NCBI GenBank assembly: GCA_038396605.1
Contig: CP121690.1
Span: 1,954,500 to 2,018,499, forward strand
Length of the DNA stretch: 64,000 bases
Direction of reading: 5' to 3'
From: Eubacteriales bacterium mix99
Lineage (GTDB): Bacteria > Bacillota > Clostridia > Caldicoprobacterales > DTU083
Shown here: piece by piece, positions 38,201 through 48,548 of the stretch
Numbering within the stretch: the first letter of the stretch is position 1
Layout: every line of letters begins with the position of its first letter
Position numbers and translations under genes: made by a program
Notes under the pieces: generated by a model
What the model was told of the DNA's origin: nothing
Database searches by the model: none
Seen by the model: only the letters and a program-made list of their open reading frames with translations

Positions 38201-38928
38201 TAATCACTGGAGGCAGTGGAACGAAAGAGGGTGCTCATGCCATCGCTGCTCTGAATATTCATGGGATCCAATACCACGCCGGTAATGGTATATGTCGTAT
38301 TGGCAAAGGTGGGAGACTCTGTTTCCTCCAGTTCCGTTTTCATATCATCCAAATCAATGTCCGCATCCGGATCGCTGCTCTCCTTTGAGGAATCTTTCAC
38401 ATCGTTTCCGTTCTTTTCGGAAGGGTTGGATTCGCTTTCTCCATTTACTTTTTCATCTTCTGTAATGGTTTCTGTAATGGTCAGCGGATCGCCCACAGAG
38501 CAGCCGCTTTCCTCCAGATATTTTTGTGTAACGGCGATTTCCCCTTTTTTTGCCGGCATCCTGCCGTCCAGCAGATAAGGCTTGTTCAGGCCTGTGCGGC
38601 TCAGCACCGACATGTCCGCCGTTTTTTGCACTCCGGCAGTTTCCGTATGAACGGTTTCACTGTAACCGCCTTCCGCAGCCTTTACGGCTTTCAGCCGAGA
38701 AAGGGTATCCACATCCTCCTGTGTCAGTCCCAGCGTGGATACAATCCGGATGTCAAACAGATTCTGCCGGTCAAAGAACCGGTCCGCGGAATGATACATG
38801 TCCGCACAGGAGGCATACAGTCCGGTCAGCATGGTAACCCCCAGCGCCGTAATGATGAGAATGGAAAATAGCCGTTTCCATCCCTTTTGGATGGAGCGCC
38901 CGATATCCTTATAATATGTTTTACTCAT
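35269..38928 (-). CDS. FtsX/MacB-like ABC exporter permease with large coiled-coil domain
   Basis: A 1219-residue membrane protein. It has one N-terminal segment (RLFSILIITALGVTMLTGLYA), a first extracytoplasmic domain (about 40-290), then about 450 residues of Lys/Glu/Gln/Ala heptads (to about 740), three membrane segments (FFPAIFLLVAILMSLTTM onward), a second pair of FtsX halves with a linker domain, and three terminal segments (FDLIDAVVLLFIVMAGGLALV ... TFLFAILINWFT). A Pro/Asp-rich patch interrupts the coil near residue 500. The start MSKTYYKD is 4 bases after the ATPase stop; the longer frame back to 39198 is shadow. The pair likely drives mechanotransmission or export of a peptide, lipid or cell-wall factor; substrate unknown. 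Confidence 0.88.
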   Translation of the reverse strand: MSKTYYKDIGRSIQKGWKRLFSILIITALGVTMLTGLYASCADMYHSADRFFDRQNLFDIRIVSTLGLTQEDVDTLSRLKAVKAAEGGYSETVHTETAGVQKTADMSVLSRTGLNKPYLLDGRMPAKKGEIAVTQKYLEESGCSVGDPLTITETITEDEKVNGESESNPSEKNGNDVKDSSKESSDPDADIDLDDMKTELEETESPTFANTTYTITGVVLDPMNIQSSDGMSTLFRSTASSDYTFFITEEDADFDVFTAVYLTLDGTQELNSYSDEYDDKVQSVIANIESRIKKQREKARYDSVMQEARKKVQDAENTANEKFTEAGRKFADAWEDIDKARQELADGEITLTHEQKNADKQMAEARTKLENSRQKLSEGEKQLTAGETQLNEKAEELEQNEQRLAKERQEADDQFTTAEDTFQKEQDKLNANRRPLEEGTKQLKGIFGEAWPGKEWNALVRAAADLAAKGADENAVAKGTAAESAALAKAFLKLQNPVNDPYPETADTQDGPQIQDPDNPDGADSLPETGVQTALGLGMVTGGQQLLDAKKNSFEEQKTAAKRQMSEAGDRLNEGKAQIAAARQELKSHRTELETGRAELAKAEKKLNAEETRARKKITDAREDISEGKTELSKGQQELTEQEKEYAEKKEDAKRKLNDAYAKLDDIELTQWYVQDRTMLDSYFGLDNDLSSIETVGHFFPAIFLLVAILMSLTTMTRMVEEERGMIGTYKALGFAGGAIYRKYLLFAFCACLLGGIVGDIGGFILLPKFIAVILKELYTIPHYYLQFDLLYGIGGVLLFMAAIVGATALACHSELKHMPAALLRPKAPRAGSRIFLEHISAFWSRLKFLNKVTLRNLFRYKKRLFMTVGGIMGCTALLVCGFAIKDSIADLGPKQYDRIYQYDLMTVFDEKDQDEMARHLASDKNVGDYMELRIDSMKLINAKGEAEKVQLMALPDDSPIKDYIRLESPEGKILYPKDNGVLITQSAKNILGLKTGNSVSLQNMELEQQETKVAGIVKNYLGNNVYMTQKQYESLFGDYEANGVLAHLTDACTDPGAYAEELQDNDAVLSAVSTAKLKEEFGFDLIDAVVLLFIVMAGGLALVVLFTLSNTNISERTRELATIKVLGFYDKEVYQYVNRETLILTLAGILLGLPLGRFISGFLTTVLNMPSIYFAVHIEPVSYLITASITFLFAILINWFTNRTLDRIDMVEAMKSAE

Positions 38929-38932
38929 AGGA

Positions 38933-39634
38933 TCACCATTCAATTTGCGAGATCGGGACAGGATGCTCATTTTGCACGGTATCGACTGCCTTCCCGTTTT
39001 TAAAATGGATGACCCGGTCGGCCATGGCTGCCAGGGAGGAGTTGTGTGTGATGATGAGTATGGTGATGTTCTCCCTGCGGCAGGTATCCTGCAAAAGCTG
39101 CAAAATCTGTTTGCCGGTATTGTAATCCAGTGCGCCGGTGGGTTCGTCGCACAAAAGCAGTTTTGGGTTCTTTGCAAGGGCTCGTGCAATGGAAACACGC
39201 TGTTGCTCTCCGCCGGAAAGCTGTGCGGGGAAATTATTTTTTCTCTCTGCCAGTCCTACTTTGTTCAGTGTCTCAGCTGCATCCAGCGAGTTGGGACAAA
39301 TCTGCGCTGCCAGTTCCACGTTTTCCAGCGCCGTCAGATTCGGCACCAGGTTGTAGAACTGAAATACAAATCCAATGTCCGTACGGCGATAGCCGATCAA
39401 TTGTTTGTGGTCGTATTTGGAAATATATTTGCCGTCTACGATGACATCGCCGGAAGTCACGGTGTCCATGCCGCCCAACAGATTCAATGCCGTGGTCTTT
39501 CCAGCTCCGGAAGCTCCCAAAATGACCGCCAGCTTGCCTTTATTGATCTCAAAGTTTGCATCATCCAATGCACGGATCGCCACCTCACCGGTGGCGTATT
39601 CCTTCACAACGTTGCGAAATACAATATATGCCAT
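38933..39634 (-). CDS. ABC exporter ATPase, LolD/MacB type
   Basis: A 233-residue ATPase: Walker [11 protein letters not shown]-loop FVFQFYNL, signature [15 protein letters not shown], Walker [13 protein letters not shown] and H-loop ITHNSS. The 'LDxxTGKQ' region marks the MacB/LolD/FtsE-like export class. ATG 39634 follows AAAGGAG; the frame open to 40012 is not needed. It is co-transcribed with the large permease and divergent from an ECF sigma gene, which may control it in response to envelope stress. Confidence 0.94.
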   Translation of the reverse strand: MAYIVFRNVVKEYATGEVAIRALDDANFEINKGKLAVILGASGAGKTTALNLLGGMDTVTSGDVIVDGKYISKYDHKQLIGYRRTDIGFVFQFYNLVPNLTALENVELAAQICPNSLDAAETLNKVGLAERKNNFPAQLSGGEQQRVSIARALAKNPKLLLCDEPTGALDYNTGKQILQLLQDTCRRENITILIITHNSSLAAMADRVIHFKNGKAVDTVQNEHPVPISQIEW

Positions 39635-39724
39635 ATGGTCTCCTTTTTTACAGTTCAAAGCAAGTGTATCTTTCCAAAATTTCCTGAAAAGATTCTCTGT
39701 AATGTTTGCCTTCTCTTTCAACCT

Positions 39725-39754
39725 ATTATAATAGACGTAGCATTGCTTTTTCAA
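39725..39754 (-). promoter_or_regulatory. promoter of ABC exporter
   Basis: On the minus strand TTGAAA (39754-39749) and TATAAT (39730-39725) are 18 bases apart, giving a leader of about 85 bases to the ATPase ATG. Confidence 0.65.
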
Positions 39755-39768
39755 CCCGGAATGATTAC

Positions 39769-39793
39769 GAAACTGTAAACAAACAGGCACGGT
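39769..39793 (+). promoter_or_regulatory. candidate ECF-sigma (auto-regulated) promoter
   Basis: GAAAC at 39769-39773, 16 bases, then CGGT at 39790. This resembles the TGAAAC-N16-CGTC pattern of SigV-type promoters but the -10 is imperfect. A second candidate is GAAAC at 39899 with CGTA 18 bases later. Weak evidence. Confidence 0.3.
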
Positions 39794-39950
39794 TTGACAT
39801 AATTTTATTTTTTGGGTCCAAAATAAAGGAATATGTTTTGTAATTGTTTTTGAACGGAAAACTTTCTGCCGCCGGCAGCCGTCTATTGAATGTAAAGCGA
39901 AACAGATACAGGAAAAGGATACGTATCCAACAAGAGTAAGGAGGGGCAGT

Positions 39951-40460
39951 TTGGCGCCAATGAAAAGAGACCGTCTCGAAGAGGAGATCGCAGACCATGT
40001 GACACAATACAAGGAGCGCTACTACCGGCTGGCCTACAGCTATGTCCGGAATGCGGACGATGCCCTGGACATTGTACAGGAATCCATTTACAAGGCATTT
40101 TTATCCGTGGGTTCCCTGAAAGATCCGCATTCCATGAAGACATGGTTTTACCGGATTGTAGTAAATGCTTCCCTGGATTTTTTGCGGAAGCGAAAAAGGT
40201 CCTATCCGGTGGAAGATGAGGTATTGACCAGACTGGATTCAGGAGAAGCTGACCGATACGAAGATTTTGATCTGAAAAATGCCTTGGATCAATTGCCTGA
40301 AAAATATCGTATCGTCATCGTATTGAGGTTTTTTGAAGACCTGAAAATTGAGGAGATTGCAGAAGTCCTTGATGAGAATGCCAATACGATAAAGACCCGT
40401 TTGTATACTTCTCTGAATAGGCTCCGTCTGACTCTGAGGGATAATGGCACGGAAGTCTAA
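39951..40460 (+). CDS. ECF RNA polymerase sigma factor, SigV-like
   Basis: A 169-residue group-4 sigma factor. Region 2 (YYRLAYSYVRNADDALDIVQESIYKAF; WFYRIVVNASLDFLRKRKR) and region 4 (LPEKYRIVIVLRFFEDLKIEEIAEVL... NTIKTRLYTSLNRLRL) are complete. The TTG at 39951 fits AGGAGG six bases upstream; ATG 39960 is an alternative. The neighbour is an RsiV-like membrane protein, so the pair should act like sigmaV/RsiV, which in Bacillus and Enterococcus answers lysozyme by regulated proteolysis. The same stress role here is inferred. Confidence 0.9.
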   Translation: MAPMKRDRLEEEIADHVTQYKERYYRLAYSYVRNADDALDIVQESIYKAFLSVGSLKDPHSMKTWFYRIVVNASLDFLRKRKRSYPVEDEVLTRLDSGEADRYEDFDLKNALDQLPEKYRIVIVLRFFEDLKIEEIAEVLDENANTIKTRLYTSLNRLRLTLRDNGTEV

Positions 40461-40483
40461 TGAAAAGAATAAGGAGGTTTCCT

Positions 40484-41383
40484 ATGGAACGAAACAGCCT
40501 GGATCGTTTAAAAAAGGAATATATGGAGATCCCAATTCCAAAGGAATTGGATGCACGCGTAAAAATTGCATTGGAGAAAAGGAGAAAAGGTAAAGTGAGG
40601 AGAAAAAGGATGTGGAAAGAAATCGGTATTGCTGCTGCTTTCCTGATTATTTGTGTTGGCGTTCTGACAGCGGGGATCAATGGCAGTCCGGCATTTGCAG
40701 CAAAATTGTCCAGGGTACCGGCTCTCCATCGTGTCGTGGAGGTATTGAATTTCCGGAACTATACGGTGGACGAAGGCAAGTATCATGCGGATATTAAGGT
40801 TCCTTCCATTCAGGGCCTGAAAAACAAGGATCTGGAGCATACATTGAACGAGAAGTACCTGAAAGAAAACAAAAACCTGTATGAAGACTTTATGGCAGAT
40901 ATGAAAGAGATGAAAAAAAGCAATACGGACGGACATATGGGAGTGGACAGTGGATATACCATTTTGACCGATACCGACAGAATTCTTTCGGTTGCCCGGT
41001 ATGTCGTGAATACGGTCGGTTCCTCCTCCACTGTGATGAAATATGATACCATTGATAAGGAAAAGGAGATTCTGATCACTTTGCCGAGTCTGTTCAGGGA
41101 TGACAGTTATGTGGGCGTCATCAGCGACAATATCAAAAAGCAGATGACGGAGCAGAATAAGAAGGATCCGGACAAGATTTATTGGGTGGAAGGAATCAAT
41201 AATGACTTTGAAGGCTTCCAGAGCATTACCGCAGATCAGAACTTCTATATTACTGCAGAAGGAAAGCTGATTATTTCCTTTGACAAATACGAAGTTGCTC
41301 CCGGTTATATGGGTACCGTGGAATTTGAAATCCCGACGGATATCCTTTCAAGGATATTGGTCAGCGACGAGTATATCAAATAA
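40484..41383 (+). CDS. RsiV-like anti-sigma factor (DUF3298 domain)
   Basis: A 299-residue single-pass membrane protein. The cytoplasmic N-terminus (about 45 residues, MERNSLDRLKKEYMEIPIP) is followed by one membrane segment (IGIAAAFLIICVGVLTAGI) and an extracellular domain of about 220 residues with DUF3298-like ending (FYITAEGKLIISFDKYEVAPGYMGTVEFEIP). In RsiV this end binds lysozyme. The ATG 40484 has AAGGAGGT; the frame from 40460 overlaps the sigma stop. A terminator follows. Confidence 0.88.
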   Translation: MERNSLDRLKKEYMEIPIPKELDARVKIALEKRRKGKVRRKRMWKEIGIAAAFLIICVGVLTAGINGSPAFAAKLSRVPALHRVVEVLNFRNYTVDEGKYHADIKVPSIQGLKNKDLEHTLNEKYLKENKNLYEDFMADMKEMKKSNTDGHMGVDSGYTILTDTDRILSVARYVVNTVGSSSTVMKYDTIDKEKEILITLPSLFRDDSYVGVISDNIKKQMTEQNKKDPDKIYWVEGINNDFEGFQSITADQNFYITAEGKLIISFDKYEVAPGYMGTVEFEIPTDILSRILVSDEYIK

Positions 41384-41432
41384 GAAACAGAATAAGGGAA
41401 GAAGCAAACAGTTACTCACAGCAAAGTCATGG

Positions 41433-41477
41433 AAAAGGAGGATCCCTTCCTGTTAACAGGAAGGGATCCTCCTTTTT
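41433..41477. terminator. perfect-palindrome bidirectional terminator
   Basis: A 44-base perfect palindrome centred on GTTAAC (arms AAAAGGAGGATCCCTTCC and its complement) flanked by A and T runs. It lies between rsiV (plus) and the Pro/Cys-rich spore protein (minus), whose stop codon sits on its edge. Confidence 0.92.
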
Positions 41478-42417
41478 AATGGAAGTAATTCACAATCGCC
41501 AGATCCCCTGCGGAAACAGCAACAATTCCGCTGTCATGATGGAATCCCGGATCCGATGAATCAATTTTCATGCGAAACTTTATGGTGTATCCGAAATCCC
41601 AGGCGGTAAGACTGAAAGAGACGCTGCATTGCCCTGCTTTTTGCTTTATTAGCCCTCGTCCCCGGACGGTCAGCATATTGGGGTTTTCAAGCAGCGGACA
41701 AGGTTGAATGAATTTTGGGCAATGGACTTCGATGTTTCCCGGTACAGACACGAAAACCGTTGGAATGGCGTGATCATCTTTTTCTGTTCGTAGGGTATAC
41801 TTCAGGGTAAGTTTGCCGCATTTGGCCTGCAGCGGGCAGGAACCGGCCTCCAGGAAGGCAGTGCCGCAATGGAAACAATCCGATGCATTGTTCACCGTTC
41901 CCTTTCCGCTCCCTTTTAGGGTACACTCCGTTCCGCATTCAGGTTTGGGAGGCGGGGGGCATGGCTTTTCGGGCCGACATGGCTTGTGAGGCGGGCACGG
42001 CGGCCTGGGGCACGGCTTGTGAGGCGGGCACGGCGGCCTGGGGCACGGCTTTTCAGGCGGGCACGGCGGCCTGGGGCATGGCTTTTCAGGCGTGCATGGC
42101 GGCCTGGGGCACGGCGGACCGGGAGCTACGGGAATCCGGTCCAACACGCTTTCAAGCTTTTCCTGCAGAAGCATCTGCAGTTTCATGGCTTCCCGTATGA
42201 TTTTCTCAACACCCGCATTTACTTCCCTGACCTCAGCGACAGAAGGAGACTTGGGAAGTTTGGAATTCAACACATACTGGATTTTTTCGCCTTCTGCATT
42301 GATGATATGAGCCAACCCCATCTCTTCCAGAGCAATGGAGGCCAGAAGCATATTCAGGGCATCTTCCCTGCTGATATCAATATCAGGTTTAATATTGGGG
42401 ATATTTGGCATGGACAT
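41476..42417 (-). CDS. putative exosporium/spore-surface protein with Pro-Cys repeats
   Basis: A 313-residue protein. Residues 1-115 form a leader (ISREDALNMLLASIALEEMGLAHIINAEGEK...) shared with the collagen-like protein next door. Residues about 118-165 are tandem repeats of the kind CPRPPCPPEKP/CPPHKP, rich in Cys and Pro. The C-terminal 140 residues look beta-rich with several Cys (CFHCGTAF, CPLQAKCGKL). The ATG at 42417 has GGAGGG seven bases upstream. It starts 23 bases after the collagen-like gene's stop, so the two are likely one operon. Disulfide cross-linking in the spore surface is suggested by composition. No homologue function is known to me. Confidence 0.75.
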   Translation of the reverse strand: MSMPNIPNIKPDIDISREDALNMLLASIALEEMGLAHIINAEGEKIQYVLNSKLPKSPSVAEVREVNAGVEKIIREAMKLQMLLQEKLESVLDRIPVAPGPPCPRPPCTPEKPCPRPPCPPEKPCPRPPCPPHKPCPRPPCPPHKPCRPEKPCPPPPKPECGTECTLKGSGKGTVNNASDCFHCGTAFLEAGSCPLQAKCGKLTLKYTLRTEKDDHAIPTVFVSVPGNIEVHCPKFIQPCPLLENPNMLTVRGRGLIKQKAGQCSVSFSLTAWDFGYTIKFRMKIDSSDPGFHHDSGIVAVSAGDLAIVNYFH

Positions 42418-42440
42418 ATTCAATCCCTCCTACGGCCGAG

Positions 42441-44136
<1,696 letters not shown>

Positions 44137-45262
44137 ATGATTACTGTCAGTTTATGTATGATTGTCAAAAATGAAGAGGACGTATTGGCACGCTGTCTGG
44201 AATCCGTATCGGATCTGATGGATGAGATGATCATTCTGGACACCGGTTCCACCGATGATACCAAGGCAGTTGCAGGCCGGTTTACGGAAAATGTCCATGA
44301 TTTTCAATGGATCGATGATTTTGCGGCCGCCCGGAATGCGGCCTTTGAGAAGGCCACCATGGAGTATATTTTCTGGTTGGATGCCGACGATGTTCTGGAA
44401 GAAAAGGATCGCATGAAATTTGCCGTCTTAAAGAAAAGTCTGGACCCGTCCGTGGATTCGGTAACTATGGAATATCATCTTGCCTTTGATGAGTATGGGG
44501 AATGTGTCCTTTCGCCTGCGTCGCAACCGCCTGGTAAAAAGGGCAAATCGATTTCGGTGGATCGGCGCAGTTCATGAATATCTTGAAGTTTTGGGAAATA
44601 TTTATCACAGTGACATTGCGGTTACCCATAAAAGTCTTCATCATGACAGCGACCGAAATCTGAAAATATATGAAAAACGGCTGGCGGGCGGAGAGATATT
44701 CTCACCCAGGGATGTCTATTATTATGCCAATGAGCTGTATGACCATAAGCAATATCAGAAGGCCGCTTCCTTTTACAAAAAATTTCTGCTTGATGGAAAG
44801 GGATGGGTGGAAGATAATGTTTCTGCCTGTGGAAAACTGGCGGACTGCTATCATTTTCTGGACGATGCAGAGCAGGAAATGGATGCAATCCTGCGTTCTT
44901 TCCGCTACGACAGTGCACGGTCTGAATTCTGCTGCCGTCTTGGATACCGCTTTATGGAGGACAACAATCTTTCCGCGGCAGTTTTTTGGTATAATCTTGC
45001 CACTATGCTGAAGCAGCCGGAAGATTCCTCCGGTTTTTATAATCCGGTTTATTCCACATGGCTTCCGCACCTTCAGCTGTGTGTCTGTTATAGTCGTGCC
45101 GGCAAGTACCGGCTGGCCCATCTCCATAATGAAATTGTGCTGAAGTATCGGCCCGGAGATGAACGGGCATTAGAGAACCGGAATTACCTGAAGGCTTTTC
45201 TCGAAGAAGAAATTCCGGAGGAGCAGGGTGGAACAGATTTGCCGAATGAGCCGGTTGGATGA
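44137..45262 (+). pseudogene. family 2 glycosyltransferase with TPR-like C-terminus, one-base frameshift
   Basis: The N-terminal GT-A domain has the family-2 start ITVSLCMIVKNEEDVLARCLESV, the sugar-nucleotide region DTGSTDDTK and the DxD-like WLDADDV. It reads normally to DEYG, then a run of four G at 44497-44500 pushes it out of frame and it stops at 44577. The continuation lies in the next frame (VSFRLRRNRLVKRANRFRWIGAVHEYLEV...) and runs to 45262, with TPR-like helices. Removing one G gives a 374-residue protein typical of clostridial GT2-TPR enzymes. AAGGAG precedes ATG 44137. It faces away from the collagen-like gene and probably glycosylates it. Confidence 0.85.
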
Positions 45263-45379
45263 AAGAAAAATTGCGGGTGGGTTTCGCTTGAAGAACAGCT
45301 ATATGCTATTCCTTTGCCTGAAGAAGGAAAATGCCAATAAATGTGGTATATATATATTGGAAGTCGGAGGTTGGAGCTT

Positions 45380-45420
45380 GAAGTTGGAAACCGGAAGACG
45401 GAAACCGGAAGTCACTGGAC
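45380..45420 (+). repeat. short G/A-rich direct repeats
   Basis: Two adjacent 14-base units GGAAACCGGAAGAC / GGAAACCGGAAGTC lie in the 243-base gap between the glycosyltransferase and the dNTPase gene, next to similar GGAAGTCGGAGG text. No function seen; the frame across them (45228-45509) looks non-coding. Confidence 0.6.
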
Positions 45421-45505
45421 ATTTCCAGGGGACGGGAATGAGGGCAGAAAGCCGGAATGCCCGAGGTCCGAGGGCATGGACAGTGGATAATAGGGAGGGA
45501 CAGGC

Positions 45506-46504
45506 ATGATTCGGGAAGAGTTGGAGAAGTTGGAAGAGGAGATCCTTTCCCCTCTGGCAGCGAAAAGCAGCAAAAGCAAAGGACGTCTGCACCCCTGTGA
45601 GAGCTGTGAAATCCGCACGGAATTTCAGAGGGACCGGGACAGGATCCTGCATTGCAAATCCTTTCGTCGTCTCAAGCATAAGACGCAGGTTTTTATTTCT
45701 CCGGAAGGGGATCATTACCGCACCAGGCTGACCCATACCCTTGAGGTCTCTCAGATTGCCCGCACCATTGCCCGTTCGTTACGTTTGAATGAGGATCTGA
45801 CGGAGGCCATTTCCCTGGGTCACGACCTGGGGCATACTCCTTTTGGTCATACGGGGGAACGTCTGCTGAACAGTGTGTCTTCCAACGGGTTCCATCATAA
45901 TATCCATAGCCTGCGGGTTGTGGATATCCTGGAAAACGGGAAAGGGCTGAACCTTACTCAGGAGGTTCGGGACGGCATCGTGAATCATACGGGCCCGGGA
46001 GTCCCGGCTACCCTGGAAGGACAGATCGTTGCCCTGAGTGACCGGATTGCCTACATCAATCATGACATAGATGATGCAATCCGGGCAAAAATCATTTCCA
46101 GGGAGGAGCTTCCAAAAGACAGCATTGCGATTTTGGGGGACTCCCATCCAGCGCGGATCGACACCATGGTAAAGGACGTCATTTATCACAGCATGGAGCA
46201 GAAACGGATCGGTATGAGTGAATCGGTCGGACAAGCTACGGAAGCACTGAGGGATTTTATGTTCCGCCGGGTCTATATCACCTCTGATGCCAAGGCGGAG
46301 GAAAAGAAGGCGATGTACGTGCTCAGGGAGCTGTTTCGCTATTTCATGGATCACCCCCGTCAGATGCCCGGGGAATATATCAGGCAGATATCAGTGTATG
46401 GGGAGGATCAGGCAGTCTGTGACTATATCGCAGGAATGACGGATAACTATGCCATCCGGACATTCCGTGAGCTGTTTGTGCCATCTTCCTGGAAACAGTT
46501 ATAG
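45506..46504 (+). CDS. dgt: dGTP triphosphohydrolase-like dNTPase
   Basis: A 332-residue HD-domain enzyme that should hydrolyse dNTPs to nucleoside and triphosphate, adjusting the dNTP pool. Metal ligands are visible: [16 protein letters not shown] (first His), [17 protein letters not shown] (HD plus helper His) and [17 protein letters not shown] (distal Asp). [11 protein letters not shown] is the family lead-in. The gene starts after AGGGAGGGACAGGC. In many Clostridia it stands directly before dnaG-rpoD, as here. Confidence 0.94.
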   Translation: MIREELEKLEEEILSPLAAKSSKSKGRLHPCESCEIRTEFQRDRDRILHCKSFRRLKHKTQVFISPEGDHYRTRLTHTLEVSQIARTIARSLRLNEDLTEAISLGHDLGHTPFGHTGERLLNSVSSNGFHHNIHSLRVVDILENGKGLNLTQEVRDGIVNHTGPGVPATLEGQIVALSDRIAYINHDIDDAIRAKIISREELPKDSIAILGDSHPARIDTMVKDVIYHSMEQKRIGMSESVGQATEALRDFMFRRVYITSDAKAEEKKAMYVLRELFRYFMDHPRQMPGEYIRQISVYGEDQAVCDYIAGMTDNYAIRTFRELFVPSSWKQL

Positions 46505-46694
46505 AAATGATATTCCTATGATATTTGCAGGAATATTGGATATCACGTCGAATTATAATAGTTTGGATGGGGTTCCTGACGCCTGAACAGGCTTTTTTGA
46601 GTGCCTTTCATACAAAATGGGGGGAAAATTAAAAACAAAGAAGGAAAATTTGCGGTTTTGGCGAACATATATACTAGAGAAACAGGTGATTGTT

Positions 46695-48548
46695 ATGCCG
46701 TGGTTTCCTGACGAGTGGATTGATGAAGTAGTATCAAGAAACGATATCGTTGATGTAATCAGCGAATATGTGATATTGAAGCCCAGTGGAAGGGGATATT
46801 TCGGGCTTTGTCCGTTCCATAATGAAAAAACCGCCTCCTTTCATGTATCTCCGGAAAGGCAGATATATCATTGTTTTGGATGTGGGGAAGGGGGTAATGT
46901 TGTATCCTTTGTCATGGCCATGGAACACTTGGAATTTGTCGAAGCCATGGAGCATTTGGCAGAGCGTGCAGGAATTCCCCTGCCGGACAATACGGATACG
47001 AAGGACTATCGGAAGGAAAGGGAAGAGCGGCAACAGCTTTATGAAATAAACAGGGAATGTGCCAGGTATTACCGAAGTAAGCTCTTCGAGGAGGAGGGAA
47101 AGGAAGCCCTGGCTTATTTGAATTCCCGTGGACTGGATATGCGGACCATCAAAAGCTTCGGACTGGGTTATGCTCCGGACCGCTGGGAGAGTGCCCGCGA
47201 ATATCTGAAGTCCAGGGGATATGAGGAGAAACAGTTGCTGGATGTCGGCATTACCGTCAGGAATAAGGAAAAGGGAAGGATCTATGACCGGTTCCGGAAC
47301 CGTGTGATGTTTCCGATCATCAATCAGAAGGGATTGGTGTTGGGCTTTGGAGGACGGGTTCTGGATGCTTCCCTTCCCAAATACCTGAATTCTTCCGACA
47401 GTCCTACCTTCAACAAGAGCAGGAATCTCTTCGGGCTGAATCTTGCCGGGAAAGCCAGGCCTTTGAAGTTTCTGATCATTGTGGAGGGATATATGGATGT
47501 GATCACCCTGCATCAGTTTGGATTTCCGCAGGCGGTGGCTTCCCTGGGGACTTCCCTGACGGAGGAACAGGCCAGGCTGATGAGGCGATATGCCTCGGAA
47601 GTTTATACCGCCTATGATGGGGATACGGCCGGACAAAAGGCAACCCTGCGGGCACTGGACATTCTGAGGGATGCAGGCTGCCGGGCCAGGGTTATGCAGT
47701 TTCCGGACGGATTGGATCCGGACGAGATCCTGAAGAAGTACGGGCCGGAGTACTTCAGAAAGTTAATGGATCAAAATCAGTCTGCGGTGAATTATAAGCT
47801 GGGACGGCTGCGGGAAAAGTACGATCCGGAGACAACAGACGGCAAAGTGGATTTCGCAACAGCTGCAGCCGGAGTATTGGCTCAACTGGACAATCCGATT
47901 GAACGGGATACCCATGTGCGGGAATTGGAGTCCCGGCTGGGTATTTCCTCCCGGGCAATCTATGACCAGATCAACCGGACACAGGCGGTTGCGGGAAAAC
48001 AAAATCGTCGTTATAGGAATAGTGTTGGTAATAATAGGAATACTATAGGAAAAAAGCAGCCAAAAATCCTGAAGTCCAGATATAGCAAGGCGGAGGAACA
48101 CTTAATACAGCTGATGGCGCAGGGTGAGGTGATGGCGCGAAAGGTTCTGGATGGACTGGGGGATATTACTTTGCAGGATCCCCTGCATCAGCAGGTGGCG
48201 GATATTGTGCGGAACCTTCTGGAAAAAGGCAGGGATGTCAGTGAGGCGCAGATTCTGAGCCGCATAACAGACCGGGAGGACGTTAGAAAATTAGTAGATA
48301 TATTTCGTCAGGAAATGGAGTATGATAACATAGATACCATGTTATCGGATTGGTTGGGTCAGATTGCGAGGAATACATTGAGTAAACGACATCGGGCGCT
48401 TCAGAATGAAATATCCGCCCTGGAACGGGAAGGAATCCCGGACAGGGAAAAATACAGGCTTTTGCTGCAGGAATTGCAGCAACTCAATCGCAGGTTGAGC
48501 ACAGATAAACTGGAAAGGAGGAAATTGCGTGAAGAACGGAGAGTCTAA
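46695..48548 (+). CDS. dnaG: DNA primase
   Basis: Makes RNA primers at the replication fork. 617 residues: CHC2 zinc finger ([11 protein letters not shown] ... [10 protein letters not shown]), the RNA polymerase core with TOPRIM ([28 protein letters not shown]) and a C-terminal helicase-binding region. ATG 46695 is chosen because AGGTGA precedes it and [22 protein letters not shown] is the usual start; the frame to 46617 is not needed. It overlaps rpoD by 20 bases, as in the macromolecular synthesis operon. Confidence 0.97.
   Translation: MPWFPDEWIDEVVSRNDIVDVISEYVILKPSGRGYFGLCPFHNEKTASFHVSPERQIYHCFGCGEGGNVVSFVMAMEHLEFVEAMEHLAERAGIPLPDNTDTKDYRKEREERQQLYEINRECARYYRSKLFEEEGKEALAYLNSRGLDMRTIKSFGLGYAPDRWESAREYLKSRGYEEKQLLDVGITVRNKEKGRIYDRFRNRVMFPIINQKGLVLGFGGRVLDASLPKYLNSSDSPTFNKSRNLFGLNLAGKARPLKFLIIVEGYMDVITLHQFGFPQAVASLGTSLTEEQARLMRRYASEVYTAYDGDTAGQKATLRALDILRDAGCRARVMQFPDGLDPDEILKKYGPEYFRKLMDQNQSAVNYKLGRLREKYDPETTDGKVDFATAAAGVLAQLDNPIERDTHVRELESRLGISSRAIYDQINRTQAVAGKQNRRYRNSVGNNRNTIGKKQPKILKSRYSKAEEHLIQLMAQGEVMARKVLDGLGDITLQDPLHQQVADIVRNLLEKGRDVSEAQILSRITDREDVRKLVDIFRQEMEYDNIDTMLSDWLGQIARNTLSKRHRALQNEISALEREGIPDREKYRLLLQELQQLNRRLSTDKLERRKLREERRV

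Larger units (their letters stand above)
39635..39950. other. 316-base divergent promoter region (ABC exporter / ECF sigma)
   Basis: No gene is visible. It contains a SigA-type promoter facing the exporter (39725-39754), a palindrome CTATTATAATAG that reads as -10 on both strands (39723-39734), a TTGACA at 39797 without a good -10, and two ECF-like GAAAC elements (39769, 39899). Confidence 0.6.

Noticed and set aside
35395-38388. Long plus-strand open frames (488 and 490 codons) opposite the ABC permease
   Set aside because: They mirror the coiled-coil codon bias of the minus-strand gene, are rich in Cys/Phe/Leu without domain sense and lack ribosome-binding sites.
45228-45509. 93-codon frame between glycosyltransferase and dNTPase
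   Set aside because: Its sequence follows the G/A-rich repeats and it has no recognisable features.
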